NCBI GenBank assembly: GCA_030430725.1
Contig: JAUIKP010000067.1
Coordinates: forward strand, 1 to 10,669
Reading direction: 5' to 3'
Length of the DNA stretch: 10,669 nucleotides
Source of the DNA: Nitrospiria bacterium
GTDB taxonomy: Bacteria > Nitrospirota > Nitrospiria > Nitrospirales > UBA8639
Shown one piece after another: positions 6,396 to 10,669 of the stretch. The position numbers and the translations under genes were made by a program. A model generated the notes under the pieces. It was not told the origin of the DNA and did not search any database. It saw nothing but the letters and a program-made list of their open reading frames with translations. Every line of letters begins with the position of its first letter. Positions within the stretch are counted from its first letter, which is position 1.

Positions 6396-6898
6396 ATGAA
6401 TTGTTTCGCCATACCGGTATCCCTGTTGTTGCTCCTGGCCTCCCCCTCGTTAGCAATGGGCGATGACGAAGTCTTATTTTATGTGCACAATAAAACCTCA
6501 ACTCCAGTGTATGCGACGCTGTGGGATGGAAAGGGCATATATGTGAATGACCAGGAAATTCAGCCTGGGGCAGAGCCGAAAGTTTTTACTCACAAACAGG
6601 GGTGCCTGCTTTCGGAAGAGATACCAAGGATTTTCATCTATTGATCACTCTGCCAAAAGGGCAAACCCTGCCGGATAGTCACGATGCGTGCTTTAGCCAT
6701 ATCGACGTGATCACCGAAGTCGCGGCGTTCGGATCTGAAAAGCATGATTTAACCGCCAAGGTGGAGTCTGTAAAAAATTGTTTCAAGACGGTGCATAACA
6801 CCTGTTCGGTCATCACGGAATACTATGATGATTTCGATGTATTGCATGTGGTGACGATCATTGAACCCGGTGAATCAAAATTGGAATGCCCCAATTAA
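6396..6898 (+). pseudogene. Small secreted protein gene, broken by a -1 frameshift
   Basis: Two overlapping frames belong to one gene. Frame one starts at ATG 6396, seven nt after AGGAGG (6383-6388); the nearer ATG at 6390 is only one nt from it. It encodes a clear signal peptide (residues 1-20, ending SPSLA) and a mature start MGDDEVLFYVHNKTSTPVYA. It then loses sense after KVFTHKQG and stops at TGA 6642-6644. The other frame carries on as VPAFGRDTKDFHLLITLPKGQ to TAA at 6898. The switch falls in the G4 run 6599-6602, and one added G would restore a 167-aa protein. The restored mature part has four cysteines and is probably a beta-rich exported protein. I do not recognise the family. The two segments complement each other exactly, so they were recently one gene, or the base loss is a sequencing error. 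Confidence 0.7.
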
Positions 6899-6978
6899 CA
6901 CGCCTAGGGAGAGTTCCCGGTTGATAGCTCATCGAGTCTTACTGATCATGATCCACACGTAATCCGGAGAGCCATCCC

Positions 6979-7678
6979 ATGATCTTGCACTCAACAACCA
7001 TCCACTATCCAAAGAAAAGCGCGATCACACTTGCTTTGCGTAATCTGACACTTGGGTTCGTCATTCTCGTGTCCCTAATTTTGACTGAAGGCACGGCTGG
7101 GGCAGATCTCACTGAATACACCTATTTTTAGAGAATTCAATTTTGGCGGGGATCTCGGTATGGTGACTACGACCCTCACGTTCTTTGCGGATCCAGACAA
7201 GGACACATCCCCTATCCGGGATTTCACCAACAGTCTTTTGAATTTTTCCTGGAACATTGGTCGGAGTCAAACCATGCCGGGAATTGATATCACGCCTGCT
7301 CCATGTCCATCGGGCTGTCAGTTCGATCTCATCGACCCCACATCGGATTCTAATTTAAATTTCAGCCTTGGCTCCGGTACGATCTACACGATAGGCGCAA
7401 AAAAAATAATCCTTACGGAACTAAGAATAGGCCCAACAGAAGGGAATAGGCCGCTCCTGTTTCTGAAGAATCCTGACCTTGTTCCACCTCTACGGGCATC
7501 AGCGCTCGGTACCAAAGCGCGTTGGACAGCGATACCTGCGGGTTCGTTGCCAGGATCAGGTCCGCAGCCAATTTCTGAACCTGATATGTCGTGGTTGATG
7601 TTCCCTGGACTCTTTGGCTTAGGAACCTATGTCTACCGGAGTCGCTCTATCCGTCGCCTTTTTAATAAAACAGGGTAA
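6979..7678 (+). pseudogene. PEP-CTERM-type surface protein gene, broken by a frameshift
   Basis: The ATG at 6979 follows GGAGAG (6966-6971) at seven nt. It opens a 50-codon frame with a signal peptide: hydrophobic segment at about 23-36 and AGA|D cleavage near residue 42. The frame hits TAG (7129-7131) right after EYTYF. Dropping one T of the T5 run 7125-7129 restores reading as YFREFNFGGDLGMVTTTLTF and a 232-aa protein ending at 7678. The C-terminus has SEPD (199-202), a hydrophobic segment with WLMFPGLFGLGTYVY, then a basic RSRSIRR tail. That is the three-part PEP-CTERM signal in which exosortase cuts near the Pro-Glu-Pro-like motif; here the motif is EPD rather than PEP. The middle is beta-rich with one CPSGC pair. 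No exosortase gene is in the window. Function beyond export to the cell surface or matrix is unknown. Confidence 0.75.
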
Positions 7679-7695
7679 GAGGTCTGTAGGTTGTT

Positions 7696-7760
7696 TAGAA
7701 GCTCTAGCTGGTTCACGGGCTTCTATTTCTATTAGAAATGCAGAATGCCTTCATTTTTTT
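7696..7760 (+). terminator. Weak candidate terminator after the PEP-CTERM gene
   Basis: TAGAAGC (7696-7702) pairs with GCTTCTA (7719-7725), seven pairs with a 16-nt loop, followed by ATTTCTATT. Further on, AAATG (7736-7740) pairs loosely with CATTT before a T7 run (7754-7760). Neither is strong. Together they may end transcription of the upstream small genes before the lipoprotein promoter. Confidence 0.25.
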
Positions 7761-7825
7761 ATCCGCTTTTTGCGGGAGTCGTTCGCTTCGATTGAGTGTG
7801 AATCCTTCCTTCGGCTCTGTCGGGT

Positions 7826-7854
7826 TTGCCATCTAAAGTGCCTCAGATCATAAT
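7826..7854 (+). promoter_or_regulatory. Sigma70-like promoter of the lipoprotein gene
   Basis: TTGCCA (7826-7831) and CATAAT (7849-7854) are 17 bp apart, each one base off the consensus. Transcription would start near 7862, about 45 nt before the start codon. This is the best promoter match in the window and indicates that the lipoprotein gene is transcribed independently of the broken genes before it. Confidence 0.6.
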
Positions 7855-7906
7855 GCGACTTTTTGAACGTGTGCTACTCACCTATTTCGACAAAGGAGGA
7901 TTCATG

Positions 7907-8383
7907 ATGAATCTGAAATTTCCTGCAAGGGATTGGCGTTTTCCATTAATGATGGGTCTGGCGGTGGTGAGCATGCTGACCTTAACCCTTGGGTGTCAGC
8001 AGCAGTCCCGTGTCGACACGGTGGTCATCCAACCTCATACCTGTCCACTTCCGGAAGACTTGTCGACAGAAGATCAACATAAGGTCAAGAAATTCGGTGC
8101 GGAAATATCAGGACTCATGTCCAGCCTGGCTGGGGGCAAGCTGGATGCCGATGTACAGGGCGCCCTCGAAAGAAATTATCCGGACGCCGGAGATGTCAAT
8201 CGCATTTATGCATTGAGTTATGCGGCCTGTGTCTCCTGCCGAGTGGACCCGAATGATGTGAAGGGATGTGCCCAACGGTTCGATGATATTATTGATAAAT
8301 TTACCCCGAAAGAAACCGCTCCGACCCATCTGGCGAAGGGGTATCGTTCCAAACTCCTGGAACCTTTGCGAGGGGCGAAGTAG
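7907..8383 (+). CDS. Small lipoprotein of unknown function (158 aa)
   Basis: The chosen ATG (7907) is seven nt after AAAGGAGG (7892-7899). An adjacent ATG at 7904 is possible. An upstream opening from 7826 is only the frame extending through the promoter. The N-terminus has basic residues, a hydrophobic segment (14-28) and the lipobox LTLGC with C30 as the lipidated residue, so this is a signal-peptidase II lipoprotein that would be diacylated and then N-acylated by Lnt. The mature part is mostly helical and soluble. It has four further cysteines, C46, C108, C111 and C121 (CVSCR, then KGC nine residues later), which may form disulfides or bind a metal. An ALERNYPDAGDVNRIYALSY stretch (86-105) looks like a helical repeat-type segment. 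The residue after C30 is Gln, not Asp, so outer-membrane sorting is the default expectation. I do not recognise the family. Confidence 0.85.
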   Translation: MNLKFPARDWRFPLMMGLAVVSMLTLTLGCQQQSRVDTVVIQPHTCPLPEDLSTEDQHKVKKFGAEISGLMSSLAGGKLDADVQGALERNYPDAGDVNRIYALSYAACVSCRVDPNDVKGCAQRFDDIIDKFTPKETAPTHLAKGYRSKLLEPLRGAK

Positions 8384-8560
8384 TTTTCCTTCAATGAGGA
8401 CATGGTTCGTCAGAGCCTTCGGGTTGATGTCATCACAGCGTCATTGCCCTCTCCCATCATATGGTCTCTAAGCCATTTGCGCCCAGTGGGATTAGATGTA
8501 TTTAGTCCTTCTTTGTCAGGTGAGAGGTTCTGATTTCATAAGCTTTTTGGTTTAACGATT

Positions 8561-10669
8561 ATGCCGAGTCATTCCTCGCTTTCTGAGATTCCCATTCAGT
8601 TTGCCAAAGGGGTGGGACCTCGGAGAGCCCGCCTGCTGGAAAAGTTGGGGTTGCAGACCATAGAAGATGCTTTCTGGTTTTTACCCTGGCGCTACGAAAA
8701 CCGATTGGAAGTGTTGCCCATCGGGAACCTTCTCCCGGGCATGAAGGCCACCATTAAAGGCAGAGTGCAGAAAGTGTGGGTGAAAACCACCTATCGAAGA
8801 CGTCTGGTCGTGGTCACGGTTATGGTGAGGGATGAGACGGGTCTTATCGAATGTGTGTTTTTCAACCAGCCCTATTTGGAGAAAACCTTTGTGCCGGGTG
8901 TATCTCTGTTATTGACCGGTCCGGTCTTGTCCAATTCTTCTGGAACCCCACCCATGACCATGCGCGGGCCGGAGTTTGAATTGTTAGATGAGGACGAATG
9001 GCCCGACATGTGTGGGGGGCGGATTGTTCCCGTCTATCATGAGACGAATGGGTTGAGCTCCAAGCAGATTCGACGAATTATTCGATCAATTTTTGACCAT
9101 TATGCCGATCAGTTACACGAGATGCTGCCCTTAGCGATGCGAACGCAACTCGGGGTGCCAACCCTTCCAGAAGCGTTACCCGTCTTACATTTTCCCAATC
9201 AGGAGCGTTCGGTGGAAGCCTTGAATGCCTATGCGACGCCAGAGCATCAACGCCTGGCATTTGAGGAATTGTTTCTCCTGCAATTAGCACTGGCTATGCG
9301 GCGCCAAGGGCAGGTTCAGGACACTGAAGGCATCGCCTTTGATGTTGGTAACCCGTTGGTTGAACAACTGAAAACCGTGTTGCCCTTTTCGCTCACTTCG
9401 GCGCAAGAGCGGGTAATCAAGGAAATTAGCCATGATATGGGACGGCCAATCAGTATGAACCGCTTGCTGCAAGGAGATGTCGGGTGCGGGAAGACTGTGG
9501 TGGCTCTTCATGCCATCGTGATGGCTTGCGGGTCCGGATATCAAGCGGCCGTGATGGCCCCCACGGAAGTGTTGAGCGAACAGCACTATCTTTCGTTGCG
9601 TCCCCTCTTTGATGCCCTGGGTGTCCGGTGCCTTTTGTTGAAAGGCGGGCAAACCGGACGCGAACGCGGGAAGATCCTTGCCGGAATTCAGTCAGGTCAT
9701 GTGCAGGTGGTGGTGGGTACACACGCGTTGTTACAGCCGGATGTGCATTTTGCCAAGCTTGGGTTGGTGATCGTGGATGAGCAACACAAATTCGGCGTGT
9801 TGCAGCGCGCGCAGCTTCGTGGGAAAGCGGCATGGCATCCCAATGTGTTGGTGATGACCGCCACACCTATCCCCAGGACCTTAGCGATGACGTTCTATGG
9901 GGATTTGGATGTGTCAGTGATCGATCAATTTCCTCCAGGAAAAAAGCCCGTAAAGACGATGTTATTCCCGACCGGTCAACGGAAAGACGCGCATCGTCTG
10001 ATGCGAAAAGAATTAGAAGCGGGGCGGCAGGCTTATGTGGTGTATCCGCTTGTTGAACCATCAGAAAAAATTGATTTACAGGCAGCCATTGAGGCGGCCG
10101 AGCAATTTCGGGAAGACTGTGCTCCATTTCGTATCGGGTTGCTGCATGGCCGAATGTCCTCCCGCGAAAAACAGATGGTCATGGCCCAGTTTAAAAAGAA
10201 AGAAATTGATGTGTTGGTGGCCACCACCGTTGTTGAGGTCGGCTTGGATGTTCACAATGCCACGGTCATGCTCATTGAACATGCAGAACGGTTTGGATTG
10301 GCCCAATTACATCAATTACGTGGACGGGTTGGGCGGGGTCTTTATCAAGGCTATTGTGTGCTGATCCATGGGCTGGGAAAGATTATTCCATATGGACAGC
10401 AAATATCCTTGAAGCTTGGATCTAGTCGAATGTCTTCCGATGAGATCGGGAAGGGTTCACAGGGGAAAGCGTTTTCCCGTTCCATAGCGAGGCGACGCCT
10501 TGGGGTGTTTGCGCAATGTGAAGACGGCTTTGCACTGGCTGAGGAAGACTTGAAAATGCGTGGGCCCGGGCATGTCTTAGGGGTTAAGCAATGGGGCGAA
10601 ATGGATTTTCGTGTGGCGGATTTGGCTCGAGATACCGTGTTGTTAATAAAAGCGAAGCAAATGGCAGGA
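8561..10669 (+). CDS. recG: ATP-dependent DNA helicase RecG, 5' part (runs off window)
   Basis: RecG remodels stalled replication forks and branched DNA (D-loops, R-loops, Holliday junctions). The open frame runs 703 codons to the window edge without a stop; perhaps 50 residues are missing. Residues 12-40 form a helix-hairpin-helix-like start (FAKGVGPRRARLLEKLG). Residues 60-140 are the wedge OB fold. The helicase core has Walker A GDVGCGKT (305-312), the DEQH box (406-409, VIVDEQHKFGV), MTATPIPRTLAMT, GLLHGRMSSREK, VATTVVEVGLDV and QLRGRVGRG (585-593). The RGPG segment of the C-terminal module follows. Compared with E. coli there is an extra stretch of about 35 residues (608-643) between YCVLIHGLGK and the RRRLGVFAQCEDG segment. 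The ATG at 8561 is the first in the frame after an upstream TGA (8531) but has no clear Shine-Dalgarno. A weak TTGCGC/TATTTA pair (8477-8504) could be its promoter. Confidence 0.96.
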   Translation, partial: MPSHSSLSEIPIQFAKGVGPRRARLLEKLGLQTIEDAFWFLPWRYENRLEVLPIGNLLPGMKATIKGRVQKVWVKTTYRRRLVVVTVMVRDETGLIECVFFNQPYLEKTFVPGVSLLLTGPVLSNSSGTPPMTMRGPEFELLDEDEWPDMCGGRIVPVYHETNGLSSKQIRRIIRSIFDHYADQLHEMLPLAMRTQLGVPTLPEALPVLHFPNQERSVEALNAYATPEHQRLAFEELFLLQLALAMRRQGQVQDTEGIAFDVGNPLVEQLKTVLPFSLTSAQERVIKEISHDMGRPISMNRLLQGDVGCGKTVVALHAIVMACGSGYQAAVMAPTEVLSEQHYLSLRPLFDALGVRCLLLKGGQTGRERGKILAGIQSGHVQVVVGTHALLQPDVHFAKLGLVIVDEQHKFGVLQRAQLRGKAAWHPNVLVMTATPIPRTLAMTFYGDLDVSVIDQFPPGKKPVKTMLFPTGQRKDAHRLMRKELEAGRQAYVVYPLVEPSEKIDLQAAIEAAEQFREDCAPFRIGLLHGRMSSREKQMVMAQFKKKEIDVLVATTVVEVGLDVHNATVMLIEHAERFGLAQLHQLRGRVGRGLYQGYCVLIHGLGKIIPYGQQISLKLGSSRMSSDEIGKGSQGKAFSRSIARRRLGVFAQCEDGFALAEEDLKMRGPGHVLGVKQWGEMDFRVADLARDTVLLIKAKQMAG

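Noticed and set aside
7125..7131. Programmed +1 frameshift like prfB in the PEP-CTERM gene
   Set aside because: UUU-UAG could slip, but there is no upstream Shine-Dalgarno-like stimulator, and the extra T in a homopolymer is a simpler explanation.
7762..7776. CCGC-TTTTT-GCGG hairpin as a terminator
   Set aside because: The stem has only four to five pairs and the T-run lies before it, not after it, on the plus strand. On the minus strand it is followed by A residues.
9078..10306. Minus-strand openings opposite recG
   Set aside because: They are shadows of the recG frame, which carries all helicase motifs.
1..10669. CRISPR array, tRNA, rRNA, insertion sequence or attachment site
   Set aside because: I saw no regularly spaced direct repeats, no tRNA- or rRNA-like stretches, no transposase motifs and no terminal repeat pairs.

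Overview
The window looks like a chromosomal segment of a diderm bacterium of roughly balanced base composition. Most probably it comes from the Nitrospirota (Nitrospira-like). This rests on three things: a lipoprotein-processing gene (lnt) together with a lipoprotein, a PEP-CTERM-type surface protein, and the general feel of the housekeeping proteins. No marker gene fixes the genus, so the assignment is an inference.

Left part, minus strand (1-2511): a compact housekeeping cluster read in the order rpmB (ribosomal protein L28), a 63-codon unknown ORF, lnt (apolipoprotein N-acyltransferase) and the 5' part of prfB (release factor 2). A sigma70-like promoter lies about 70 bp before rpmB. The spacing is tight: 18 nt, then one nt between stop and start, then 20 nt. 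prfB carries the classic autoregulatory +1 frameshift site.

Middle part (2512-7678): an accessory region of exported proteins. It is dominated by one 1049-residue secreted protein on the minus strand. That protein has a helical, coiled-coil-like N-terminal part, a beta-rich middle, a predicted beta-trefoil and a cysteine-containing C-terminus, and it matches no family I recognise. Its gene has a long leader with two stacked hairpins, the second followed by a U-rich tract. This reads like a transcription attenuator between promoter and gene. Divergent from it are two small plus-strand genes for exported proteins: an unknown about 167 aa protein and an about 232 aa PEP-CTERM protein. Each is interrupted by a single-base frameshift in a short homopolymer.

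Right part, plus strand (7826-10669): a small lipoprotein gene with a good promoter and Shine-Dalgarno, then recG (branched-DNA helicase), which runs off the window without a stop.

Functional links: Lnt would complete the N-terminal acylation of lipoproteins such as the one at 7907. prfB, rpmB and recG are general housekeeping. The large secreted protein and its two broken neighbours look like a laterally variable cell-surface or secretion module. The strongest candidates for something undescribed are the large protein's architecture and its structured leader RNA.
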